DNA from: an uncultured Subdoligranulum sp.
Lineage (GTDB): Bacteria > Bacillota > Clostridia > Christensenellales > CAG-314
Direction: 5' to 3'
Length of the DNA: 64,000 nt
Assembly: GCA_902496185.1 (NCBI GenBank)
Contig: CABUZX010000001.1
Span: forward strand, 62,001 to 126,000
Positions within the stretch are counted from its first letter, which is position 1. Each line of letters opens with the position of its first letter. The notes under the pieces are model-generated. The model searched no databases and had not been told where the DNA came from. It saw only the letters and a program-made list of their open reading frames with translations. A program made the position numbers and the translations under genes. Below, one piece after another: positions 16,482-24,647 of the stretch.

Positions 16482-17090
16482 TTAAATTAATGAAAAAAGA
16501 GTCCTAATAAGTAAAAATATCACTAAAGTAAATATCAAAGATAAAATCAACATTACAATTAAAACAATTAAATAAAACTTTATCAGACATAGTATTTCGT
16601 ATTTCTCAGCAATAAAAGAACAGGGTTGGTTTTCTCCACTAAAGCAAAATGAAAGGTAGGTAAAAAATACTAAGCTAAAAAATATAATTAAAGCTACGAG
16701 CAAATACCCCAACCCTATTATCCCCAAAACTGAAAATACCGATACTATTAAAATTGCAAAGCTTATTCCGTTACAAAGAGTAATGACAAACATACCCCAG
16801 CGAAAGTTTTTAAATATACTTAGCAGAAAAATGCATATAAGAATTTTTAGGTATAACAAAAAAACTTTTATAAAATAAGGAAAAAAACCTGTTTCTTTAA
16901 CAATAAACAGATTTCCGTCCTTACCTCCCCAAAAAAGCCAATCAGCATTTAACAAGGTATCGCTAAAAATAAACCCAAGCACTAATCCAATCAAAAAAAC
17001 TACCGCAAAAATTATTAAATAAATAATATTATTAAATACAATTTGCTTTACGTCTTCTATCCAACATTTGATCTTAGTTTTAATATTCAT
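16482..17090 (-). CDS. polytopic membrane protein, SpoIIM candidate
   Basis: A 202-residue hydrophobic protein with about five membrane segments (roughly 20-43, 76-97, 103-125, 128-150 and 170-200) and a short basic N-terminus, the size and topology of SpoIIM, a membrane component of the engulfment complex. Direct sequence likeness is weak by eye. Two facts support the call: it follows spoIVB and precedes dacF and the M50-scpAB block, the clostridial position of spoIIM, and a sigma-E-like promoter lies directly upstream, as expected for spoIIM. No Shine-Dalgarno is present. An unrelated membrane protein remains possible. Confidence 0.5.
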   Translation of the reverse strand: MNIKTKIKCWIEDVKQIVFNNIIYLIIFAVVFLIGLVLGFIFSDTLLNADWLFWGGKDGNLFIVKETGFFPYFIKVFLLYLKILICIFLLSIFKNFRWGMFVITLCNGISFAILIVSVFSVLGIIGLGYLLVALIIFFSLVFFTYLSFCFSGENQPCSFIAEKYEILCLIKFYLIVLIVMLILSLIFTLVIFLLIRTLFSLI

Positions 17091-17095
17091 ATAAA

Positions 17096-17124
17096 AAAGT
17101 ATGAATTAATTAAAAGGATTATGC
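17096..17124 (-). promoter_or_regulatory. sigma-E-like promoter upstream of the SpoIIM candidate
   Basis: GCATAAT at 17118-17124, a 14-nt spacer, and CATACTTT at 17096-17103, each one mismatch from the B. subtilis sigma-E consensus. The -10 element ends 5 nt before the ATG, so the predicted mRNA is leaderless. Confidence 0.6.
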
Positions 17125-17129
17125 AATAT

Positions 17130-18323
17130 TTAGTTGTTTTTTGTAATATTATTTAATGTTTGCAACATCCACTCCGCATAAATTCCATATCCTTTTGTTG
17201 GATCATTTACAAATACGTGAGTTACTGCACCGACTAGTTTGCCGTTTTGAATAATAGGACTACCACTCATACCCTGAACTATTCCACCGGTTAATTCTAA
17301 TAATTTATCGTCAACCACCCTCAAGACTAACCCTTTGTCTTGAATATTGCTTTGTGTGGAAGCTTTTATGATTTCTATTTCATACTCTTGAGGAATACTA
17401 TTATCTAAAGTGCAAAAAATCGTTGCTTTACCCGGGACAACCTCGCCAACAGTAGCTACGTCAATCAATTTTTTCTTGTTAAATATTTGGTTTTGGTTTT
17501 TAAAAAAATAACCGTATACTCCAAAATTATTGTTTTGATATATTTCACCGATTTTATTTTGATTGTCAATCACGCCACGTAACTCGCCCGCTTTACCTCG
17601 TACGCCCCTTTCTATGCTCAATATATTGCAAGTGTAAATACCGCCCCCGTCTGCTTTTACAATATTTCCGTTTTTGCTATCAATTACGGGATGTCCAAGA
17701 CTAGCAAAGTTTCCGTCTTGCATTACAAACGACACGGTACCTATTCCGCTACTTGCATCCTTTACCCAAAGCCCCAACTTGTACGTTTTAGATATAATAT
17801 CAAACTTTGAAGTAATTTTTTTCTCCAATAATGCAGAACCGCGTTTTGTTTTTATTAATATAGTTTTTTCACCAATTATCTGCAACGTTTCAGTCAATAC
17901 CGACGAATTAGTAATTTTTTTACCATCAATTTCGGTAATAACATCACCTATTTCAATATTGCTTTCAAGCGCGGGGCTAACCAATCCCTCATTAGACAAA
18001 AATTCGTTTATACCAATAACAACAGCGCCTTCGGCATCAAAGGACATACCAATAGCTTGTCCGCCCAAGTAAACTTTTGTGTTTAGTTGAGAGTTTTTTT
18101 TAGAAAACAAAAGCTCCGAAAAAACCTCGGGAAAATTCAATTTATCTTCGCCTGATACTGAAGCGTTTTCTGTGTTTGTAGATGCGTAAACCGTCTGTTT
18201 ATTGTATGAATTAAAAAAATTTACGTTAGCAGGTTTAATTTTGCTAAAATTTACGCAAATCAACCCTATACCAATAATAAATGCAAATAATAAAAATAAA
18301 AAAAATCCGTTGTTTCTTTTCAT
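17130..18323 (-). CDS. spoIVB: SpoIVB serine peptidase, forespore signalling protease
   Basis: SpoIVB is secreted from the forespore and triggers pro-sigma-K processing in the mother cell. The 397-residue protein has an N-terminal membrane anchor (about 7-26), a PDZ domain near residues 90-165 (SNIEIGDVITEIDGK), and the S55 peptidase domain with the catalytic histidine in ASLGHPVID (His211) and the nucleophile in GMSGSPIIQ (353-355), followed by GAVTHVFVND. The order recN-spoIVB is conserved. The gene normally found next, spo0A, is absent here. The Shine-Dalgarno GAGG lies within a hairpin. Confidence 0.94.
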   Translation of the reverse strand: MKRNNGFFLFLLFAFIIGIGLICVNFSKIKPANVNFFNSYNKQTVYASTNTENASVSGEDKLNFPEVFSELLFSKKNSQLNTKVYLGGQAIGMSFDAEGAVVIGINEFLSNEGLVSPALESNIEIGDVITEIDGKKITNSSVLTETLQIIGEKTILIKTKRGSALLEKKITSKFDIISKTYKLGLWVKDASSGIGTVSFVMQDGNFASLGHPVIDSKNGNIVKADGGGIYTCNILSIERGVRGKAGELRGVIDNQNKIGEIYQNNNFGVYGYFFKNQNQIFNKKKLIDVATVGEVVPGKATIFCTLDNSIPQEYEIEIIKASTQSNIQDKGLVLRVVDDKLLELTGGIVQGMSGSPIIQNGKLVGAVTHVFVNDPTKGYGIYAEWMLQTLNNITKNN

Positions 18324-18355
18324 AAAAAATCCTCAAACCATAGGATTAGTTTGAG
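18324..18355 (-). terminator. hairpin after recN that includes the spoIVB ribosome binding site
   Basis: CTCAAAC and GTTTGAG (18349-18355 and 18332-18338) form a 7-bp stem with a 10-nt loop, followed by GATTTTTT that leads straight into the spoIVB ATG. The right arm contains the GAGG Shine-Dalgarno, so the element may both end recN transcripts and limit spoIVB translation. Confidence 0.6.
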
Positions 18356-18383
18356 AAATTTTATTATTTTTATTACATTGTAA

Positions 18384-20075
18384 TTAATTTGTTTTATTTT
18401 TATAATTTTCAGCCCAAGCAATCATTTCTTCCGCATGTTTTTTTGAGTACTCGCCTATATTTTCGCCACCCATAAGTCTTTCAACTTCTTTAATTTTAAG
18501 CCGGTAGTCGGCTAAAACAACCGAAGTATAAGTTTTGTCTTCACGTACTGATTTTTCTATCAAATAATTGCTATCTCCCATTGACGCAACTTGTGGCAAA
18601 TGCGTAATGACAATACATTGATACTGCCGACTAATATTGGCTAATTTTTTTGCAACCATCTGCGCAATATTACCCGACAAACCAACGTCAATTTCATCAA
18701 AAATCATAGTTGAGATATTCTCTATGCGCGCAGTTACGTTTTTAACGGCAAGTAGAAATCGAGACATTTCACCGCCAGAAATAACTTTAGAGAGTTGTTT
18801 TTCCGGCTCACCCTTGTTTGCTGAAAACATAAATTCGGGATTATCATATCCTTTTTCCGAAGGAATAAACTCTTCAAAATCAGGAGGTGGAGCAAAATAG
18901 GTAGAAAAAGTCGCGTCTTTCATTCCCAAATCAGTTAATTCTTGTTGGATTTGCCTACAAAATTCTTCTGAAGATTTTTGTCTAAAACAACTTAATTTTT
19001 CGCTTAAACGATAAGCTTCATCTTTTAGTTTTGTCAATTTTTTGTTGATTATTTCAATCTTTGTTGTTGATTCAATCAAATCCGTATATTTTTGTTCTGA
19101 CTCTGCCAAATAATTTAAAATGTCTTCAATAGTAGCGCCATATTTGCGTTTGAGTCGTTTTATATCATCTATGCGCGTAATAATATTATCTATTTCTACG
19201 GGATTATAATCACACTCTGATAGTTTATCATCTAAAACGCCTATTAAATCATCAATTTCGTATTTTACATTTTGCAAACGGTTAAAACAATCTTCAATAT
19301 CTTTATCATAGTGCAAAACCGACTGCAAAGAGATGCTTGCAAGCCAAATTTCAGAAGCAATATTTGTTGTTTCTGTTAAATGTGATAAGCTATTTTTTAA
19401 AGCGCCTGCTATTTTTTCAACGTTTGCAACCTTTGCTTTTACGGACAAAAGTTTTTCTTCTTCATCACAAGATAAATTTGCATTTTTTATTTCGTTAATT
19501 TCATATTCAATTAGGCTTAATGCTCTAGCTCGTTCTTCGTCCGTGCCACCAAAGCGGTTCAATTCAGCTCTTTGTTGTTTATATTCTGCAACTACGTTTT
19601 CTAATTCTGCAATCAAGTTTGATTTTTTAAATTTGTCTATAATTTCAAGATGTGCTTCTTTTCGCAAAAAATTAACGTGTTCGCTTTGCCCAAAAATATC
19701 AACTAAAGTATTGGCAATTGTTTTTAAAACAGATAAAGCGCAGATCCTGCCGTTTAGACGACATTCATTTTTTCCCTGAAGATTCATTGCTCTAAATAAA
19801 ACTATAGTCGTATCAGGTTCATAACCAAGTTCTTTTAACAAAAGATAAGGCAATGAAGTTTCTTCCACTTCAAAAACGGCTTCAACAATTGCCTTTTCTT
19901 CGCCTGATTTAATAAGATTTTTGTCAGCTTTTCCCCCAATAACAAAAGCAAGACTATCCACTATTATACTTTTACCTGCGCCGGTTTCACCTGTCAAAAC
20001 GCAAAGATTTTCTCCAAAATCAACTGTTAAGTTTGCGATCAGCGCAATATTTTTAATCGTTAAATTTTTTAACAT
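18384..20075 (-). CDS. recN: DNA repair protein RecN
   Basis: An SMC-like ATPase of 563 residues acting in double-strand break repair. Walker A is TGETGAGKSI near residue 29, two coiled-coil segments occupy the middle, the ABC signature is SGGEMSRFLLA, and Walker B is MIFDEIDVGLSG. Start at the ATG with AGGAAA upstream. It lies between argR and spoIVB, the usual Bacillota arrangement. Confidence 0.97.
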   Translation of the reverse strand: MLKNLTIKNIALIANLTVDFGENLCVLTGETGAGKSIIVDSLAFVIGGKADKNLIKSGEEKAIVEAVFEVEETSLPYLLLKELGYEPDTTIVLFRAMNLQGKNECRLNGRICALSVLKTIANTLVDIFGQSEHVNFLRKEAHLEIIDKFKKSNLIAELENVVAEYKQQRAELNRFGGTDEERARALSLIEYEINEIKNANLSCDEEEKLLSVKAKVANVEKIAGALKNSLSHLTETTNIASEIWLASISLQSVLHYDKDIEDCFNRLQNVKYEIDDLIGVLDDKLSECDYNPVEIDNIITRIDDIKRLKRKYGATIEDILNYLAESEQKYTDLIESTTKIEIINKKLTKLKDEAYRLSEKLSCFRQKSSEEFCRQIQQELTDLGMKDATFSTYFAPPPDFEEFIPSEKGYDNPEFMFSANKGEPEKQLSKVISGGEMSRFLLAVKNVTARIENISTMIFDEIDVGLSGNIAQMVAKKLANISRQYQCIVITHLPQVASMGDSNYLIEKSVREDKTYTSVVLADYRLKIKEVERLMGGENIGEYSKKHAEEMIAWAENYKNKTN

Positions 20076-20094
20076 TTTTTCCTACGTAATGTAG

Positions 20095-20547
20095 TTAACC
20101 TACAATTGTTTCTAATTTATTTTTAAGAGATATTGCATCTTCGGGGGTTTGAGTTACCATCAAAATCGTATCATAACCACTCACGCATCCAACAAGTTCA
20201 GGTATGTTTAACTGTTCGACTACCATACCTACGTTAGTCGAGCACCCTGACAAAGTTTTTACTACAACCATATTATTAGCGGTAGCAAAACTCACGACAG
20301 CTTCTTTAAATACGTTAATAAGTTTTGTTGAAATAATATAATCGACAGATTTTATTGTAACGTAACGAGAGCTCCCTCCTTCGGTTGCTGCCTTTATCAA
20401 CCCCAAATCCTTAATATCACGACTAATGGTTGCTTGTGTTACTTTAAAACCATTGTTGGACAATTCCTTAACTAAATCATCTTGAGTTTCAATAGAGCCA
20501 CTATTGATAATTTCTAATATTTTTGATTGTCTTTTTGCTCTTGACAT
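20095..20547 (-). CDS. argR: arginine repressor ArgR/AhrC
   Basis: A 150-residue transcription regulator of arginine metabolism. The N-terminal winged helix contains RQSKILEIINSG and KVTQATISRDIKDLGLIKA, the DNA-recognition segment; the C-terminal arginine-binding hexamer domain contains GCVSGYDTILM. GGAGG precedes the ATG, overlapping the end of nadK. Its place between nadK and recN is strongly conserved in Bacillota. Confidence 0.96.
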   Translation of the reverse strand: MSRAKRQSKILEIINSGSIETQDDLVKELSNNGFKVTQATISRDIKDLGLIKAATEGGSSRYVTIKSVDYIISTKLINVFKEAVVSFATANNMVVVKTLSGCSTNVGMVVEQLNIPELVGCVSGYDTILMVTQTPEDAISLKNKLETIVG

Positions 20548-20550
20548 TTA

Positions 20551-21378
20551 TTAGTTTACCTCCGACTCGGGATTATTCCAAATGCTTAATTTTTTAAATA
20601 ACTTACTAAAAAAGGTGGAATGTTGAAATTTTATAAATTTTGCAACGCGTTTACTTTTTGAAACAAAAACAGGCGCTCCTCGCTCAATTTCCCAATCAAG
20701 AAAAACACCGTCAATATAACATTCTGAATTTTGATTTGATTCTATCTTGACGCTGGTTTTGCCAGAAAAAACAATTGGACAATGCCGTAAAGAATGAGCG
20801 CATAAAGGAGTTAACAACGTTACGTCCAAATCAGGATAAACAATAGGACCGCCCGCTGACAAAGAATAGGCAGTACTGCCGGTTGGGGTAGATAAAATTA
20901 CTCCATCACCCACGTAGGTATCAACAAATTCAGAACCAACGGAAACGTTTAACGAAATTGTCCCCTTTCGCTCTTTATTACACAAAATAACTTCGTTTAA
21001 AGCCTCTACGGAATATTTTTTGTAATCGACTTGCAACATAGTACGAACATCTAAAAAATATTTACCCTTTGATAATAATTCAAGCCCTTTGCTTAAGTCG
21101 TGTAATTCCAATTGTGACAAAAAACCTATTTTTCCCATATTGATGGCAAGCATAGGGATATCGTATTTGGAACATACGGGAGAATAAGACAACATTGTGC
21201 CGTCGCCACCAAATACTGCAACACAATCAAAACCACCTAATATTAACAAACTCTCCAACTCATGCAAATCTTTTGCAAAAGTAACTTCAATATCAAAATC
21301 CGTCGCATATTTAAAAAAGGAATCATAAATGGATTTTTCAATATTTTTTTTAATATTTTTCGCAAGAATAACTTTCAT
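20551..21378 (-). CDS. nadK: NAD kinase
   Basis: Phosphorylates NAD to NADP. The GGDGTMLSY motif, the conserved TPTGSTAYSLSAGGPIV block and the C-terminal ECYIDG segment identify the family. It has 275 residues. A consensus sigma-A promoter lies just upstream, giving a leader of only about 10 nt. There is no good Shine-Dalgarno; a five-codon frame, ATG GGT AAA TTA TGA, overlaps the nadK ATG by ATGA and may couple its translation. Confidence 0.95.
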   Translation of the reverse strand: MKVILAKNIKKNIEKSIYDSFFKYATDFDIEVTFAKDLHELESLLILGGFDCVAVFGGDGTMLSYSPVCSKYDIPMLAINMGKIGFLSQLELHDLSKGLELLSKGKYFLDVRTMLQVDYKKYSVEALNEVILCNKERKGTISLNVSVGSEFVDTYVGDGVILSTPTGSTAYSLSAGGPIVYPDLDVTLLTPLCAHSLRHCPIVFSGKTSVKIESNQNSECYIDGVFLDWEIERGAPVFVSKSKRVAKFIKFQHSTFFSKLFKKLSIWNNPESEVN

Positions 21379-21394
21379 AATTTACCCATGAATT

Positions 21395-21423
21395 ATTATA
21401 CATTAAAGTAAGAAATTATGCAA
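21395..21423 (-). promoter_or_regulatory. sigma-A promoter of nadK-argR-recN
   Basis: TTGCAT at 21418-21423, 17-nt spacer, TATAAT at 21395-21400. The -35 box lies in the right arm of a hairpin that follows dxs, so an upstream transcript and this promoter overlap. Confidence 0.75.
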
Positions 21424-21444
21424 ATGTTTTGCATAATCTCTTAC
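21408..21444. other. strong hairpin between dxs and nadK
   Basis: GTAAGA-ATTATGCAAA pairs with TTTGCATAAT-TCTTAC, 16 bp with one internal mismatch and a 3-nt loop. No clear T tract follows on either strand, so it is not a classical terminator; it may be a processing or pausing signal for the OLE-oapA-dxs transcript. Confidence 0.6.
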
Positions 21445-21456
21445 CAAGTAATTTAT

Positions 21457-23283
21457 TTAGATATTGTTTTTTATTAAGTTAATTAAATTTTCCGAAGTAA
21501 TCCCAAATTGTTTTAATTGCTCTAAAACAGTAGCATGTTTTACGAATTTGTTATTTACGCCAAGATGAATAATTTTTTTAGGATAAAAATTTTTATTTGA
21601 AAAATACGTATCAATCATTGAACCAAATCCAGAAGTTAACATTCCTTCTTCAATCGTAATAATCAATTTAGCATTTTTTAAAGTTTGTAGCAAGTATTCG
21701 TCAAGCGGTTTTACAAAATAAGCATCTACTACACATAGGGAAATTTTTTCATTTTTCAATTCTTCCATTGCATTGATAGACGCTAATAATGCATTATTAC
21801 CTACTGCTAATATAACAAAATCAGCATATTTGTCTCCAAAAACAGCCCAATGATTTGCATCAAAATCAGCCGAAAATTCTTTTGGCAAAAGCATTTCGCT
21901 TTTAGGATATCTTATTGCAATGGGTGAATACTGCGTTGCGCTCCAAATTAATATTTGTTTTAACTGCTTTGATGAAGATGGAGCCAAAATTTTGATGTTA
22001 GGAATAGAAGACAAGAAACATATATCAAACAACCCCTGATGGGTTTGACCATCTTCTCCTACAAATCCAGCTCTATCGATACAAAAGGTTACTGGTAAAT
22101 TTTGTAAACATACGTCGTGTATTATTTGGTCGTATGCTCGTTGCAAAAAAGTAGAATATATGGCAACGTAAGGTTTCATTCCTTGTACTGCAAGCCCCGC
22201 AGAAAAGGTAACTGCATGTTCTTCGGCTATACCTACGTCAAAAAATTTATCAGGAAATTTTGTCCTAAAATCCGCAGTGCCCGTTCCGTCAGCCATAGCT
22301 GCCGTAATTACCGTTATTTTTGGGTTGTCAACCGCCAAATCACACAAAGTAGAGCCAACTATTTTTGACATAGTAATTGATGATAATGCATTTTTTGATG
22401 ATATGCCATGAAATTTGTTAGGTTCATTTTCTGCCGGGAGATATCCTTTCCCTTTTTTTGTAATGACGTGTAAAACAGTAGGTTTATCAATATTATTTTT
22501 GATTTCTCTTAAATAAAATATAAGCTCCTTTACGTCATGACCGTTAACGGGACCAATATAGCGTATATTAAAATTCTCAAAATAAATATTATGCAATTTC
22601 TTCAAACGGATATTTCTAACCATTTTTGTCCCCATTTTTAACAAGGGTTTGCCAATCAATGGTAATTTACTTAAAAACTTTTTAGTATTTTTCTTTAAAC
22701 GCAAGTATTTTTTACTTACTCTAACTTTAGAAAGATTTTTTGTAGCGCTACCCACGTTTTTATCTATTGCCATATTGTTATCATTTAAGACAATGAACAT
22801 TTTTGTGTCGCCAATAGAATTTAAACCTTCGTACGATAGTCCACCTGTCAATGAACCGTCACCTACGACAGCAACGACGTCGAAAGAATGATTTTGTATA
22901 TCGCGCGCTTTAGCAATACCTAACCCTGCAGATATTGCAGTACTGGCGTGCCCTACCCCAAAAACATCATATATAGACTCTTCTATTGTGGGAAATCCTG
23001 ATATTCCATCCTTTTTTCGTAAAGTAGCAAACTCTTTTTCTCTACCCGTTAAAAGTTTATGAACGTAAGCTTGGTGTCCTACGTCCCATACTATTTTGTC
23101 AACATCATCAAAAACGTAGTGAAGTGCTACAGTTAACTCCACTACGCCCAAATTGCTTGCCAAATGCCCGCCGTTGTCCATTACTGTCGTCAAAAGTTTT
23201 TCACGAATTTCACTACAAAGTTCGGGCAATTGATTAATATTTATTTTTTTTAAATCGGTAGAACTTAAAATATTTTCTAACAT
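21457..23283 (-). CDS. dxs: 1-deoxy-D-xylulose-5-phosphate synthase
   Basis: First enzyme of the MEP isoprenoid pathway, joining pyruvate and glyceraldehyde 3-phosphate with thiamine diphosphate. Seen are HQAYVHKLLTGR, the GDGSLTGG cofactor motif, NDNNMAI, and the transketolase C-terminal blocks DVGIAEEHAVTFSAGLA and DRAGFVGEDGQTHQG. Length of 608 residues is slightly shorter than the usual 620. Its ATG overlaps the oapA stop (TAATG) and lacks a Shine-Dalgarno, so translation is probably coupled to oapA. Confidence 0.97.
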   Translation of the reverse strand: MLENILSSTDLKKININQLPELCSEIREKLLTTVMDNGGHLASNLGVVELTVALHYVFDDVDKIVWDVGHQAYVHKLLTGREKEFATLRKKDGISGFPTIEESIYDVFGVGHASTAISAGLGIAKARDIQNHSFDVVAVVGDGSLTGGLSYEGLNSIGDTKMFIVLNDNNMAIDKNVGSATKNLSKVRVSKKYLRLKKNTKKFLSKLPLIGKPLLKMGTKMVRNIRLKKLHNIYFENFNIRYIGPVNGHDVKELIFYLREIKNNIDKPTVLHVITKKGKGYLPAENEPNKFHGISSKNALSSITMSKIVGSTLCDLAVDNPKITVITAAMADGTGTADFRTKFPDKFFDVGIAEEHAVTFSAGLAVQGMKPYVAIYSTFLQRAYDQIIHDVCLQNLPVTFCIDRAGFVGEDGQTHQGLFDICFLSSIPNIKILAPSSSKQLKQILIWSATQYSPIAIRYPKSEMLLPKEFSADFDANHWAVFGDKYADFVILAVGNNALLASINAMEELKNEKISLCVVDAYFVKPLDEYLLQTLKNAKLIITIEEGMLTSGFGSMIDTYFSNKNFYPKKIIHLGVNNKFVKHATVLEQLKQFGITSENLINLIKNNI

Positions 23284-23978
23284 TATTTTTTAGAAAAAAC
23301 TGATAATACTTTTGCAAGTGAAAGTATTATTTTGGTAGCGTTTTTAATTGCTAATTTCTTACCTAACGCCTTGCCTGTAATCATTACTGCAGCAATTAGA
23401 GTGCTACACAATACGCTTATTATCAAATATTGAGTTTGGTGTTGAATTGCCATTACCGCCACTATTGCCGCACCACAGGCGCCGGAAATAATACCGCAAA
23501 TATCCCCTATCACGTCACAACAAATACTGCTTACAACGTTTGCATTTTTTGCTAATTTAACAGCAAGTTTTGCACCTTTAAGTTTTCGTGCTGACATAGC
23601 CAAAAACGGTTCTGGATCGCAAGAAGTTGATGCTACGCCAATCATATCAGAGATTATTGATACTACAACGATCAGTATAATTAATATATACGCAATAAAA
23701 ACGTTTTTTGCATCAATTTCACCAATAACCAACTGTGAAAGAATACCAAATAAAAAAGATAAAATAATTGTCATCAAACATACTGTTAAAATCCAAGGTA
23801 TTTTAATTTTTTTTTGATGTTTCTTTTGGTTTAATTGTCGTGGTTTTTTTAATAACGCACCTTCTTGTTTAATGTTTTTTGTTTGTTTTTTTATTTCGGA
23901 AAAATCCCCCGTACCACTCGGAGGATTACCGTCACTTGTGTCTGTCAATTCTTGTGTTTCTTTTTTTTGCGTATTCAT
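23283..23978 (-). CDS. oapA: OapA, OLE RNA-associated membrane protein (DUF21-related)
   Basis: A 231-residue membrane protein whose gene lies directly after the OLE RNA gene and before dxs, the defining position of OapA, which anchors OLE RNA to the membrane. Residues 1-60 are hydrophilic and rich in Lys and Gln; about four membrane segments follow (63-88, 92-112, 150-175, 183-202). The DxxxD motif DVIGD at residues 155-159 is the feature I recall as essential in the Halalkalibacterium protein, where it lies near residue 104-108. The difference of about 51 residues matches the extra N-terminal tail here. No Shine-Dalgarno is visible before the ATG. Confidence 0.85.
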   Translation of the reverse strand: MNTQKKETQELTDTSDGNPPSGTGDFSEIKKQTKNIKQEGALLKKPRQLNQKKHQKKIKIPWILTVCLMTIILSFLFGILSQLVIGEIDAKNVFIAYILIILIVVVSIISDMIGVASTSCDPEPFLAMSARKLKGAKLAVKLAKNANVVSSICCDVIGDICGIISGACGAAIVAVMAIQHQTQYLIISVLCSTLIAAVMITGKALGKKLAIKNATKIILSLAKVLSVFSKK

Positions 23979-24007
23979 ATTTCAAACTATTAATAAACAA
24001 ATTTTAT

Positions 24008-24597
24008 TTGGTGGTAACAAAATAAGTAAACCTTACGGCATAAGGTTCAGTAGGATTTCCCCCTCGAATACTCTCCGTCGCCAGAAAAAAGCAGTTTCCT
24101 TTTAAATCCAAGGATGCGTCGTCACCTAACGCACAACTGAATCGCCACTAAGTCCGTACTATAATCCCTATTTTGTCTCTAAAAAACAGTCTAGAAGTTT
24201 TCCTTAACAAATTGTAAATCATCTATCTTCTTTTGCAATATCAATTTCATTAAGCAATCTCAATATCAAATCGGCCAACTCAATATTTTGTGTTCTTAAA
24301 TCCCAAGACATCACTCAAAGCAGGCTACTCTGTACACAGCTTTTTATTCACCGCATAGCAGGTTTAATCTCAATCAGTAATTTCGCTTAAAACTACTCTT
24401 ACCAAATTAAGTCTCCACGAACAACGGGATAGGAAATATGCCATTAAATCTTACCCATAATTCTTAACTCCCAGCACCACCCCCTGTTTGGGCAACAGAG
24501 GGAAGCACAAGAAACTTCATCGATGTGCCCTTTGACGATAATTTATCCCCGCCTTCAATGATTTAGTATTTGACTAGAATACTGCACCACCAATTCA
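24008..24597 (-). ncRNA. ole: OLE RNA (ornate, large, extremophilic RNA)
   Basis: About 590 nt without any credible reading frame, far less AT-rich than the surrounding spacers and full of hairpins. The identification rests mainly on gene order: xseA-xseB-ispA-[RNA]-oapA-dxs is the known OLE locus. The ends pair: TTGGTGGT near 24593 and ACCACCAA near 24008 form an 8-bp closing stem. Near the 5' end CCCTCTGTT-GCCCA-AACAGGGGG forms a hairpin, and near the 3' end CCTTATGCCGTAAGG (24031-24045) forms another. OLE RNA forms a membrane RNP with OapA and affects tolerance to alcohol, cold and magnesium. tmRNA and RNase P signatures are absent. A promoter lies directly upstream. Confidence 0.87.
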
Positions 24598-24603
24598 TAT
24601 TTT

Positions 24604-24632
24604 ATATTAACATATTTTTTTTATTTTTGCAA
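24604..24632 (-). promoter_or_regulatory. candidate promoter of the OLE RNA gene
   Basis: TTGCAA at 24627-24632, 17-nt spacer, TAATAT at 24604-24609, placed between the ispA stop and the closing stem of the RNA. The predicted +1 near 24597 fits the 5' arm of that stem. Confidence 0.6.
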
Positions 24633-24647
24633 GTATTAATTATCCAA

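Noticed and set aside
24008..24597. tmRNA, RNase P RNA or 6S RNA as identity of the gene-free region
   Set aside because: No tRNA-like acceptor end with a tag frame, no RNase P core sequences, and the length is far above 6S RNA; gene order fits OLE.
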